From positions 1 through 64,000 of the forward strand of contig NZ_MPIY01000001.1 in assembly GCF_001953355.1 (NCBI RefSeq): a stretch of DNA of 64,000 nucleotides, in the 5' to 3' direction. The first letter of the stretch is position 1; each line of letters starts with the position of its first letter. Below, in pieces: positions 17,103 to 24,956 of this stretch. Under the pieces are notes generated by a model. The model did no database searches, was not told where the DNA came from, and was given only the letters and a program-made list of their open reading frames with translations. Origin of the DNA: Polynucleobacter sphagniphilus (GTDB lineage Bacteria > Pseudomonadota > Gammaproteobacteria > Burkholderiales > Burkholderiaceae). The translations under genes were made by a program, and so were the position numbers.

Positions 17103-18095
17103 TTATATTTTCTTAATTAGGGCTGCAAAAATTAGACTCAGGGTTCCGCGACGTGTTTGACGATACAAGCCACAAATTTCCATCAAATGAAATCGATCTT
17201 TTAATTCTGCACCCCTTAGAGCCTCAAACATCTTCAAAATTTCTTGGTGATTTTTTACCAGCAAATGCTTCACCTCTTTTAAGGCAGCAATGTTTAGACT
17301 ATTCCAATCCTGGAAACGCCCTTGCCAGAGCATCTTCACCCGCTCCATTTTTGCCGAGAACGAATTATTCCCACCCACCAAGGCGCCATTATGTTGACGA
17401 TATAAAAGATATGGCACTGGGTCATAAAAGACATCGCCTTCAGCACCTGAGATCAATTGATAGATCCACCAGTCATGCGAAGGTACATTCAGCGGGCCCG
17501 CTTTTTCAATCAATAGTTTTGCGGCCAAGTTAAACACCATCGTATTGCCCCCGGCGATGCTTTGCACTAAAGCATTGCGAAAGCTTGGCGGAAACACAAA
17601 AAGCGGCGAAATACCGCAAGACTTTAATTGCTCGGTAACGTAAGTTGTGCGACCACAGTAAATAAAGGGCACGTAAATATTTTGATTGGCAGTGATCGTT
17701 TGCACAGCAACTGTGAGCTTTTCAGGGAGCCACACATCATCTTGGTCACAAAAGGCGTAGTAATCAGCCTTAATTTCAGAATCGCACGCTAAGGATAGAA
17801 AGTTCTGGCAAAAGCCCTTTTGGGGACCATTGCGAATGGCCATTTTCCCCTGGGGCCATTTCGCTTGATATTTGAGCAAAATATCTAAAGTGCCATCTTT
17901 TGAGCCATCATCACTGACCATCAACACCCAGTTTTGATGGGTCTGGGCTTCTAGGGAGTCAAGCTGCTCAGCTAAGAAGCACTCACCGTTATAGGTACAC
18001 AGCAAAATCGCGATTAAGGGCTGGGCCACAATCTGATCCAAAGGAAGCTCTAAATCAGAGTTTAAAGAGAAATTTTCATTAATAAAATCAGTCAC
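17103..18095 (-). CDS. Family 2 glycosyltransferase (rhamnosyltransferase-like)
   Basis: A 330-residue GT2. It has IAILLCTYNGECFLAEQLDS (about residue 29) with the NGE-FL-EQL signature common to dTDP-rhamnosyltransferases, VSDDGSKDGTLDIL (about 59), YYAFCDQDDVWLPEKL (about 111, with the DQDD metal motif) and a C-terminal HDWWIYQLI segment. It probably adds rhamnose or another deoxyhexose to the growing chain on the cytoplasmic side. First gene of the ABC-export run; wzm starts 15 bases downstream. The acceptor is not deducible. Confidence 0.8.
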   Translation of the reverse strand: MTDFINENFSLNSDLELPLDQIVAQPLIAILLCTYNGECFLAEQLDSLEAQTHQNWVLMVSDDGSKDGTLDILLKYQAKWPQGKMAIRNGPQKGFCQNFLSLACDSEIKADYYAFCDQDDVWLPEKLTVAVQTITANQNIYVPFIYCGRTTYVTEQLKSCGISPLFVFPPSFRNALVQSIAGGNTMVFNLAAKLLIEKAGPLNVPSHDWWIYQLISGAEGDVFYDPVPYLLYRQHNGALVGGNNSFSAKMERVKMLWQGRFQDWNSLNIAALKEVKHLLVKNHQEILKMFEALRGAELKDRFHLMEICGLYRQTRRGTLSLIFAALIKKI

Positions 18096-18286
18096 TTACA
18101 GTATTTCTCGCAAGTTATAAATAGTGATTAAAGACAAAATTTCCCCAAAGGCATCGCGCCCATCTTAGATTTAATAATTATAACGAAATAAGCCTTAAAA
18201 CAGTGCGCTAAAGCACGTAAACCTCAGCTAAATCATCAAAAATAGGGGGTAAGGAGTGCTAATACCGTGTATCGGGCATGGTCTAT

Positions 18287-18323
18287 GTAATGTATATATT
18301 TACATTGTAATTATATACATTAC
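18287..18323. promoter_or_regulatory. Nested palindromic operator upstream of higBA
   Basis: Outer arms GTAATGTATATA (18287-18298) and TATATACATTAC (18312-18323) are perfect 12-base inverted repeats. The 13-base centre contains a second palindrome, TTACA-T-TGTAA, on the same axis (18305). The element ends nine bases before the higB start, the usual site for binding of the HigA/HigBA autorepressor. The function is inferred from position and symmetry. Confidence 0.65.
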
Positions 18324-18331
18324 AATTAGAT

Positions 18332-18610
18332 ATGATCATATCGTTTCATCATAAAGGGCTGGAAAGTTTTTTTACTAAGGGTAGCTATCGCGGCATCCCT
18401 GCGCAGTATGCCGCCCGAATTGAACGTATGTTAGATCGCTTAGATGCTGCTGTTGTGCCTGAGGATATGGATGTGCCCGGATTTAAGTTTCATGAATTAA
18501 AGGGTAAGCGCAAAGGTGTTTACTCGGTTACCGTTTCGGGGAACTGGCGAATAACTTTTAAGTTCGATGGCGAAAGCGCAATCGAAGTGGATTTGGAGGA
18601 TTATCACTAA
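18332..18610 (+). CDS. higB: HigB-type toxin (RelE superfamily mRNA interferase)
   Basis: A 92-residue RelE/HigB ribosome-dependent endoribonuclease. The C-terminal signature GNWRITFKFDGE followed by VDLEDYH is diagnostic of the HigB family; the start shows the IISFHHKGLESFF strand. Typical length for the family. Toxin precedes antitoxin, as in higBA rather than relBE, and the higA ATG begins on the last base of the higB stop (18610), so they are translationally coupled. All key residues appear intact. Confidence 0.9.
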   Translation: MIISFHHKGLESFFTKGSYRGIPAQYAARIERMLDRLDAAVVPEDMDVPGFKFHELKGKRKGVYSVTVSGNWRITFKFDGESAIEVDLEDYH

Positions 18611-18945
18611 TGAAGAAAACAATGCGAAGTTTGAGAAACGCAAACCGTAGGCCAACCCATCCAGGCGCTATATTGCGCGAGGATGTTTTGCCGGAACTCG
18701 GTATTACCCAAGCAGCTTTTGCAAATCATTTGGGTGTGAGTCGTTTGACGGTTTCCGAGATACTGCATGAAAAAAGAGGTATCAGTGCTGAAATGGCAGT
18801 AAGGATCTCCAAGGTTATTGGCGGAACACCCGAGAGTTGGTTGCATATGCAAGAGGCTGTTGATTTATGGGAGGTTGAGCAGAGATTTAAGAGTAATCCT
18901 GCAATTGCTCCAATGGCAATGAAGCCTTTAATGGCGGCAGCCTAA
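18610..18945 (+). CDS. higA: HigA-type antitoxin, XRE-family DNA-binding protein
   Basis: A 111-residue HigA antitoxin. It carries the family opening RRPTHPGAILREDVLPELG (residues 14-32) and a helix-turn-helix ITQAAFANHLGVSRLTVSEI (about 33-52), then GGTPESWLHMQ, all typical of the VapI/HigA branch of XRE proteins. It neutralises HigB and probably represses the operon through the palindrome at 18287-18323. Coupled at both ends: it shares one base with higB and one base with the third gene. Confidence 0.9.
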   Translation: MKKTMRSLRNANRRPTHPGAILREDVLPELGITQAAFANHLGVSRLTVSEILHEKRGISAEMAVRISKVIGGTPESWLHMQEAVDLWEVEQRFKSNPAIAPMAMKPLMAAA

Positions 18946-19259
18946 TGTCTAATAAATTGCAAGATCGGCTAATCGATTTAGGTGAGAAATTGAGTAAGGG
19001 GTACGAATCCTATCAGGAGGAAGTATTGCTGTTGATATCGGATGTTAGAAAAGATCTGATAGCAAGATTTGGAATGATTGCCCCATGGGAATCTGAGGAA
19101 TTAGATCTTGCGGAAAATTATGTAGGAGCAAATTTTCTCAAGGCATCACTATTGGCAGTCTATACGGCTCTTGTTGTATCTGAGTATTCGGATGAGGAGT
19201 ACTGGGTAGGGTATCGCTATACACATAAAGATGTTAAGAAAGTTCCTAGGAGAGCTTAA
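18945..19259 (+). CDS. Uncharacterised third gene of the higBA operon
   Basis: A 104-residue soluble, strongly acidic/basic protein with no motif I recognise. The N-terminal half looks alpha-helical (LQDRLIDLGEKLSKGYESY, then LLLISDVRKDLIARFG), and there is a cluster of aromatic residues near the end (EEYWVGYRYTH). The ATG at 18945 overlaps the last base of the higA stop, so it is translated from the same mRNA. It could be an accessory factor (chaperone or effector) or a passenger. Function unknown. Confidence 0.6.
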   Translation: MSNKLQDRLIDLGEKLSKGYESYQEEVLLLISDVRKDLIARFGMIAPWESEELDLAENYVGANFLKASLLAVYTALVVSEYSDEEYWVGYRYTHKDVKKVPRRA

Positions 19260-19299
19260 GATATCTTGGTTTAGCAAATATAGGCTCGCTATGGACTAA

Positions 19300-19437
19300 T
19301 ATCATTTCAAAGGGCAAGAGGCCTACTATAGCTTGTGGGTGTCGCCTGATTGGTTAGCTGGGCAGGCCAAGATATTGCTAACTAAATCTACTGATAAAGT
19401 AGGCTATTTACATAGCAAGGATAAAAAGGATTGCTAA
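19300..19437 (+). pseudogene. Short gene relic after the higBA operon
   Basis: A 45-codon open stretch with protein-like composition (YHFKGQEAYYSLW, SPDWLAGQAK) but no start codon, preceded in frame by a stop at 19297 and ended by TAA at 19435. It looks like the C-terminal piece of a decayed gene. No family recognised. The rest of 19260-19455 shows nothing else. Confidence 0.25.
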
Positions 19438-19455
19438 TGCCTCGTGTGTGTCAAT

Positions 19456-20154
19456 TTAGCGGTTGTCCGCTGGGGTACTAGTACGTGATCTGACTAAAAC
19501 GAAGGGTTCACCCGAAGAATGTTTGCCAGTGGAAGTGTAAAGAATATGGCTGGGATATTTGCCTTGGGCTAGTTCTTGTAATTGCCAGGGAGCTTTGAGT
19601 TTAGTAGCAGTAAAAGTAATCACGGATCGATTGGACGTTTTGCTATCAATAAAAGCGCCGCCCAAGAGTATCTTGGGATCAAAAGGCACTTTATTGAAAC
19701 TGACTTCAAAATGTAAGTGAGGGCCTGTAGATCTGCCAGTGCTCCCCACGGTAGCAATGATTTGTGACTGCTTTACTGTATCGCCAGTTTTCACTAAGAG
19801 TGTTTGAGCATGGCCGTAGCGAGTGGCATAACCTTGACCGTGATCGATTTCAACGAGGTTACCGTAACCGGGGGCATACCCAGCATAAGTTACTTTTCCA
19901 TTACCAGTGGCTAAAATGGGGCTGCCTGCTTGTGCTGGGATGTCGAGCCCTTCATGTTGTTCATGTTCGCCACTAAATGCGCTGACACGAGTACCAAAGG
20001 CGCTAGAAATGATCAGTTTTTGATCTAGTGGTTTTGTGACTACCGGGCTGATAGTTGGGGTGCTAGCAGAAATAGTCTGTGCGCTGGAAAGGGCTGAACC
20101 TAACAAGAGGCTTGTAACAAAAAGTGGCGCTAAGCGAAGTTTTTTAGATGGCAT
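19456..20154 (-). CDS. M23-family metallopeptidase (LytM domain), exported
   Basis: A 232-residue putative peptidoglycan DD-endopeptidase or LytM-type factor. It has an N-terminal signal peptide (cleavage probably after LLGSALSSAQ). Zinc-binding residues are visible: H and D in QHEGLDIPAQAG (about residue 88) and the HLH of RSTGPHLHFEVSF (about 149), with GYGNLVEIDHGQGYATRYGH between. Small for the family, without LysM or coiled-coil modules. It stands alone on the minus strand between the toxin-antitoxin patch and a relic region. Confidence 0.85.
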   Translation of the reverse strand: MPSKKLRLAPLFVTSLLLGSALSSAQTISASTPTISPVVTKPLDQKLIISSAFGTRVSAFSGEHEQHEGLDIPAQAGSPILATGNGKVTYAGYAPGYGNLVEIDHGQGYATRYGHAQTLLVKTGDTVKQSQIIATVGSTGRSTGPHLHFEVSFNKVPFDPKILLGGAFIDSKTSNRSVITFTATKLKAPWQLQELAQGKYPSHILYTSTGKHSSGEPFVLVRSRTSTPADNR

Positions 20155-20159
20155 GCACA

Positions 20160-20830
20160 GGCAATTTTAAATTAGTAAAGGGGAGTCATGTGATTGAGGG
20201 AATCATCCATTGCTTGGCACTGGTTTTGCTCAGCGCATCGTTAAGTGCATGTCTATTTACTGCGCGCCAATAAGCGTTTCTTCTCCATAAGGCATTGGTG
20301 ATCACCGGCAAACCGTCGCCCACTTTATTGGGTCAGGTGCAATTTGATATCTTGACCTATATTGATATCAAGGTTGCAATCAGTACTAATGATGCCGATT
20401 TGATTGTAGAAATCTTGGATGATGTACTGAATAGTGCTATCGCTTCATAAGGAGCTACTGGGTAATTTGTGCTGATGATTTCAATGATGTGGTGGTGTTG
20501 AGGGTTTTTGATCAAGAGGGACGAGAATTCATTGCACCGATGAAAATTTTTTCCGTGCGTAATATGAACTAATTTCCCCACACAGTCCTGTCATCGAATA
20601 CACAATAGGTGAACATGATTGAAGATATGCGCAAAGCGTTGGCGATGCAGATCACTATGCACTTGATGTCTTTAGGCTAGCGCAAGGTGAAGTAGGTAAG
20701 GCATATCTCAATTTTTTCGGGTATTGGGTTAATAGACTCTGTAACTTTGGGGTTGGAGGCATTAATAATCTTTTCTGGCTTCTTCGGATTACATAGTCTG
20801 CGCTAATTCTCCTAAATGATTCAATTGTTT
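20160..20830 (+). pseudogene. Decayed gene remnants between the M23 peptidase and the small membrane peptide
   Basis: About 670 bases without an intact gene. Several protein-like stretches on the plus strand are interrupted by stops and frame changes: one ending in NDADLIVEILDDVLNSAIAS (stop near 20449), one ending in FIAPMKIFSVRNMN (stop near 20572), and one reading HYALDVFRLAQGEVGKAYL around 20660-20710. They may belong to one or more lost genes. No family is recognised, and the boundaries are approximate. Confidence 0.3.
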
Positions 20831-20917
20831 CTGACCCCAGCCTCAGTTAAGCACCACTCTTATTTTTACCTTTTCGTTTTATGCTGAGCTTTTACCCAGC
20901 AAAATAAAGGAGAGGTA

Positions 20918-21049
20918 ATGCTTTCAATCGAGTATGTTCACAAGCGCGTGAAGCTCTTTAGGATTGAGTTGAGTTTGATGATTGTTGCCAGTATGGTACT
21001 AGTCTTCTTTGTTTGGCAAATATTGCAGGTTTTGAAGATTATCAAATAG
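20918..21049 (+). CDS. Small single-span membrane peptide
   Basis: A 43-codon reading frame starting ATG at 20918 and ending TAG at 21047-21049, preceded by a strong AAGGAGAGG Shine-Dalgarno with five-base spacing. The peptide has a basic N-terminal half (VHKRVKLFR) and one membrane helix (MIVASMVLVFFVWQIL) ending in a basic tail, the pattern of an inner-membrane small protein with positive-inside ends. No family recognised. Function unknown. Confidence 0.45.
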   Translation: MLSIEYVHKRVKLFRIELSLMIVASMVLVFFVWQILQVLKIIK

Positions 21050-21120
21050 CAATCACTATGGATGCATTGGCTCGATGGGTGCTTATATCGAATCTATGAA
21101 TTTAATTACTTATTGAGTAT

Positions 21121-22203
21121 CTACCCTAGATGCATCCACTTGGGCGTTCTAAAGGACACAATTCTCTTGTAGAGCCAGACATAAGAGCTGGCAAATAAGA
21201 GAAAGAATATCACCTGTAATGGTGTTGAGTTCCAATACAACACAGCGGGTACCACTGCGAAGGCACTTAACACCCAAAGATAAGGAGATGTTTTTGCATT
21301 GGTCAAAAAGAAATCATTTTCCGATTTAATTTGGGTGTTATTGAGAATGCGCCGAAAAATCAGAGAATGAAAGTGAATGCCATCGGGATGGCCAGGACTT
21401 TTCCCTTGATGAAATTTTCTGCGATAGATTGTAAAAATAGTTTCCCAAATAGGATAAGCATTGATCAGTACAGCAAACCAAGTTGAAATCTCCAGATGCC
21501 TTGCCACAATGAGCACGCTTAAAGTGGCAATCCAAAATCCAATTAAATACGCTCCACCATCGCCTAAAAAGATTAAGCCTCGTGGATAGTTCCAAATGAA
21601 AAATCCCAAGATGGCAGCTACCATCGAAAAGCTCAGATAAGTAATGAGCGGGTCATTGACCTCAATACCTACATAACCGAGCGCTAGCAAGGTAATCATG
21701 CCCACCATGCTCGATAGCCCATTAAAGCCATCAATAATGTTGTAAGCATTTGCAAGGCCGGTAATAGCAAATACAGAAAAGACGATGGAGATTGGACTAA
21801 GTAAAAGCAGCAGATCAATCCCCGGAATATCTAGGCGGATGATTTGGGTGCCCAAAAAATAAATAGCCAAAAATGCACCCAGCGCTGTAAAAATTAAACG
21901 TGTTCTGACACTAATTTTTTTAGTCAAATCTTCTAAAAGGCCGATTGCAAAGACAGGTGCTGCGCACAGCAGCATAAAGAGTTCTTCATTGGCAACAGCT
22001 TGCAGATTGTAGTGATAGAGGATTGCCAAAGTTAGGCCCAAGGCAATACCAAGACCGCCGATGCGTGGCACTGCAGTTTTGTGAAATTTTTGGGGGCCAT
22101 TTAAGTCTAAGTCAGCTGTAAAGCGCTGATGTATCTTTTGTGAGCGAATAACCACTATCGTGCAAACAAAAGAGACAAAAAAGGCAATTAATAAACTTGA
22201 CAT
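21121..22203 (-). CDS. WecA/WbpL-like undecaprenyl-phosphate sugar-1-phosphate transferase
   Basis: An MraY/WecA-family integral membrane enzyme (about 360 residues, ten or so helices) that transfers a HexNAc-1-phosphate from UDP-sugar to undecaprenyl phosphate, starting O-antigen or similar chains. Motifs: LDLNGPQKFHKTAVPRIGG (cytoplasmic loop 1), NAYNIIDGFNGLSS (catalytic aspartate loop), FLGDGGAYLIGFW, and a histidine-rich HPDGIHFHSLIFRRI loop as in WecA/WbpL. I prefer ATG 22203; a TTG at 22236 would add 11 residues without a good ribosome site. It probably supplies the primer for the polysaccharide made by the 1000-18095 island. Confidence 0.85.
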   Translation of the reverse strand: MSSLLIAFFVSFVCTIVVIRSQKIHQRFTADLDLNGPQKFHKTAVPRIGGLGIALGLTLAILYHYNLQAVANEELFMLLCAAPVFAIGLLEDLTKKISVRTRLIFTALGAFLAIYFLGTQIIRLDIPGIDLLLLLSPISIVFSVFAITGLANAYNIIDGFNGLSSMVGMITLLALGYVGIEVNDPLITYLSFSMVAAILGFFIWNYPRGLIFLGDGGAYLIGFWIATLSVLIVARHLEISTWFAVLINAYPIWETIFTIYRRKFHQGKSPGHPDGIHFHSLIFRRILNNTQIKSENDFFLTNAKTSPYLWVLSAFAVVPAVLYWNSTPLQVIFFLLFASSYVWLYKRIVSFRTPKWMHLG

Positions 22204-22346
22204 CCGATGATTATAGAATTTAAATCCAAATACCAAAGCCCTATTTATCTAAATCGCTTAAATTACTCGAATTTATTGGGGTATTTACTTTCCCAACAGT
22301 TTTTGGTGTCGGTTATACGCAACCTTATTATTAGTAAAATGTGGTG

Positions 22347-23162
22347 ATGAAAACCATATTCAATTACCCGTCTTTGGTCAAATCTTTTATTGTGGCGTTA
22401 TTGGCAATGGCCGGATTGACTGCCCATGCCCAAACCGCCCAATTTGAATACGATCTGAAAATTACTGCTGATCCCGCCAAGCGGGCGGCATATTTAAAGC
22501 AATCTGGCGAAGCCCCCAGTCCCTACGAGCAAGTTTTTAGCTTGGTTAAAGGGTCGATGCAGGTCGCCACCGTAGTCGATAAAGTTGATCTTCGCAAAGA
22601 TCAGTACCACATTAATTCCACGGGCACCTTGGCTGCCGTCCTCGCTACTGTATTAAATGACCAAAAGTTAATTCGTGATTCAGTGGGGGCAAATGGTCCT
22701 AATGGTTTGGTAACCAACACCTATCAAGAAAAGCGCGGTAATACTGAGCTGCTGATTGCTAAAGTCGATGCCCCGAAGAGCATCATTAATTTTTATAAAG
22801 TCTCTTCTCGTAGCGCGCCAATAGGAACAGCCCCCTATGCTGGTAAGTTACTCGATATGCTCACGGTAGGTTACCAATTTATTGGTCGAGATTTGCCTGC
22901 CAAATCGGTGGTCTTACCTGTTACCGATGGACGTTCGCTCAAGACTTATACCTTGGTACGTGGAGAGCCATGGGATTTTCCATTTGATGGCGCCAAGGTA
23001 AAGGCAATCCGCTATTACAAAACTACCTCAAAGGATGACACCGCGACATTTGAAATTTGGTTTTCAGAAAAAGAGCATGTGCCACTGCGTTCGATGATTG
23101 GTTTAAATGCACAGTATGGCGCCACCATTCAAGTGGATTTGAAGAAAATTCCCAAACTCTAA
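22347..23162 (+). CDS. DUF3108 domain-containing exported protein
   Basis: A 271-residue protein with a signal peptide (cleavage probably after MAGLTAHAQ). It has a repeated beta-strand pattern and the DUF3108-like closing segments KAIRYYKTTSKDDTATFEIWF and HVPLRSMIGLNAQYGATIQV. It is probably periplasmic, with unknown function; family members often lie next to a purN-like or surface genes. Start set at ATG 22347; two GTG codons just before it are less likely. Confidence 0.65.
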   Translation: MKTIFNYPSLVKSFIVALLAMAGLTAHAQTAQFEYDLKITADPAKRAAYLKQSGEAPSPYEQVFSLVKGSMQVATVVDKVDLRKDQYHINSTGTLAAVLATVLNDQKLIRDSVGANGPNGLVTNTYQEKRGNTELLIAKVDAPKSIINFYKVSSRSAPIGTAPYAGKLLDMLTVGYQFIGRDLPAKSVVLPVTDGRSLKTYTLVRGEPWDFPFDGAKVKAIRYYKTTSKDDTATFEIWFSEKEHVPLRSMIGLNAQYGATIQVDLKKIPKL

Positions 23163-23202
23163 TATGACTTAGGTGCAATCACCATGATGAGATTCGATAG
23201 CG

Positions 23203-23436
23203 ATGAATAAAAAGATACTCATTTGGATGATTGCAGCAATATTGGTGTTTTTTGTACTTATCAAAGTACTCGTTTATCAGTTTTGCCATCCAGAGCAAAC
23301 TAATCAAATAAGCCATTTAGTGTCCGATACCTTATCCCTATCTTCAAGCCAAGCGAGCTCAAATAGAGAGCCCCTCTCTTGGGAGCCGCTATTGCATCAA
23401 CTGGCCATCTTCTTTTCTAAGGCGTGCGCTCGCTAG
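23203..23436 (+). CDS. Hypothetical small membrane-anchored protein
   Basis: A 77-residue protein with one N-terminal membrane helix (ILIWMIAAILVFFVLIKVLV) and a serine-rich soluble tail (SDTLSLSSSQASSN). No family recognised. It lies 40 bases after the DUF3108 gene on the same strand and may be cotranscribed. The start is preceded by a weak ribosome site (GCGATG context), so the call rests mainly on the coherent membrane-anchor pattern. Confidence 0.4.
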   Translation: MNKKILIWMIAAILVFFVLIKVLVYQFCHPEQTNQISHLVSDTLSLSSSQASSNREPLSWEPLLHQLAIFFSKACAR

Positions 23437-23472
23437 ATAAGTAAGTAAGTCTTCTCGTTTTGTACTCTGTCT

Positions 23473-24492
23473 TTAGGGCACCAAGCTCAAGAATAAGTAC
23501 TCCAAGAAAATAATCAGATGCAGCACGCCCTGTAAGAGGGTGGTCTTACCAATGGCTAGAGTCAGTGCACCAATAAAGAAAGACAGGTACATTAGGACCA
23601 TATTAAGATCGCTGATACCTAAGCTCAATGGCAGATCAAAGAAAATGGCAATGGCTGCTACCGTGGGGATTGTCAGACCAATGCTGGCTAATGCTGATCC
23701 CAGCGTAAGATTCAAACTACTTTGCAAGCGATTGGCATTGGCGGCTCTGACCGCTGCAAAGCTCTCTGGTAACAACACCAAAAGCGCAATGGCAATACCC
23801 ACCACCGTTTTAGGTGCTCCCGCATTATTGACTGCAGCCTCAATGGCAGGACTGAGTAACTCAGCTAATCCCACTACCGTGATCAGTGATATCAATAAGA
23901 GAATAAGACTGACTGTGGTCTTGAGATTGCTCGGCTTATCCGCGTGCACTGTCTCGTCCGCTTTGTGCTCTGCACTGACCGGCAAGTAGTAATCGCGATG
24001 ACTCACAGTCTGAAAAAAGAGAAACGCGCCATACAAAGCAAAAGACGCAATGCCTGCAAAGGCCAATTGACTATTGGTAAAGTCAGGGCCAGGTGTACTG
24101 ACAGTGACTACTGGCATGACCAAAATAAAAGTAGCTAAGGCGGTGAGTACCCCCAAGGAAGAGAGCGCTCCCTCATTACGAAAAGCCATTTCATAATGTT
24201 TGAGACCGCCTACAAAGATACACAAACCAATGACCCCATTGATCACAATCATCACAGTAGCAAATACGGCATCACGGGCAATAAATTGCGAGCCCTCATG
24301 ACCTGTAAGCATCATAGAGATAATGAGTGAGACTTCAATAATCGTCACGCTAATGGACAGAATCGGCATGCCATAGGGCTCCCCCGTTTTATGAGCCACC
24401 ACTTCTGCATGATGCACGGCAGTGAGAACGGCGCCAATCAAAATCATGCCTAATAAAGCAATAAACCAGGTGTGATTAAGCAGAGCTGACAT
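23473..24492 (-). CDS. chaA: Calcium/sodium:proton antiporter, ChaA family
   Basis: A 339-residue CaCA-superfamily antiporter with about eleven helices. The two alpha-repeats hold the conserved acidic residues: GMPILSISVTIIEVSLIISM (about residue 42) and LLVLLPESFAAVRAANANRL (about 238). FATVMIVINGVIGLCIFVGG is also typical of ChaA. It exchanges cytoplasmic Na+, K+ or Ca2+ for protons at the inner membrane. Monocistronic, convergent with the small gene before it. Confidence 0.85.
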   Translation of the reverse strand: MSALLNHTWFIALLGMILIGAVLTAVHHAEVVAHKTGEPYGMPILSISVTIIEVSLIISMMLTGHEGSQFIARDAVFATVMIVINGVIGLCIFVGGLKHYEMAFRNEGALSSLGVLTALATFILVMPVVTVSTPGPDFTNSQLAFAGIASFALYGAFLFFQTVSHRDYYLPVSAEHKADETVHADKPSNLKTTVSLILLLISLITVVGLAELLSPAIEAAVNNAGAPKTVVGIAIALLVLLPESFAAVRAANANRLQSSLNLTLGSALASIGLTIPTVAAIAIFFDLPLSLGISDLNMVLMYLSFFIGALTLAIGKTTLLQGVLHLIIFLEYLFLSLVP

Positions 24493-24590
24493 AGAGGATC
24501 TTTTATAAAGGTACTGCAGTTCGGTGGAGTGATTGAATACAGGGTAAGCTTATAGCAATTTAGAGCGGTATTGAAAGGGATTGGGTAAAG

Positions 24591-24956
24591 ATGCAGGCAA
24601 TTATTTTATTTGGCCATGGCGCCCGTGATATTCGTTGGCGTGAACCCTTTGATCGCATGGCTACTTTGTGGAGGGAGCAGCATCCCACTACTCCCATGGC
24701 ACTGGCATTTTTAGAGCTCATGCAGCCCTCACTGGCAGAGGCGATCGCTGGTTTGGTTGATGCTGGAGCCACTAGTGTGCGCATCATCCCAGTCTTTTTT
24801 GGTCAAGGCGGCCATTTGCGTAATGACTTTCCAGTACTGCTGGCTGACTGTCAGGCCAAGTTTCCTGATGTGCAGATTAGCGCCGCACCTGCAGTGGGCG
24901 AAGATCCCCATATTCTGCAAGCCATTATTGATTTTGGGGCTAGAGAGCTTACTTAA
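24591..24956 (+). CDS. cbiX: Sirohydrochlorin chelatase (CbiX-type, short)
   Basis: A 121-residue single-domain CbiX protein that inserts a metal (ferrous iron for siroheme) into sirohydrochlorin. It shows the N-terminal histidine motif ILFGHGARD (residues 5-13) and the second metal-site stretch IIPVFFGQGGHLRNDFP (about 66-82) with its histidine. The short length equals the CbiX-S type, which works as a dimer. Siroheme demand comes from the sulfite reductase encoded nearby. Its end overlaps the convergent porin-like gene by eight bases. Confidence 0.85.
   Translation: MQAIILFGHGARDIRWREPFDRMATLWREQHPTTPMALAFLELMQPSLAEAIAGLVDAGATSVRIIPVFFGQGGHLRNDFPVLLADCQAKFPDVQISAAPAVGEDPHILQAIIDFGARELT

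Noticed and set aside
18601..18852. An 81-codon minus-strand frame across the higB/higA junction.
   Set aside because: Antisense to a strongly supported toxin-antitoxin pair; cysteine-rich chance translation.
20357..20581. A 74-codon reading frame on the minus strand in the relic zone.
   Set aside because: No ribosome site and no protein-like motif; the opposite strand holds the decayed coding segments, so this is a shadow.
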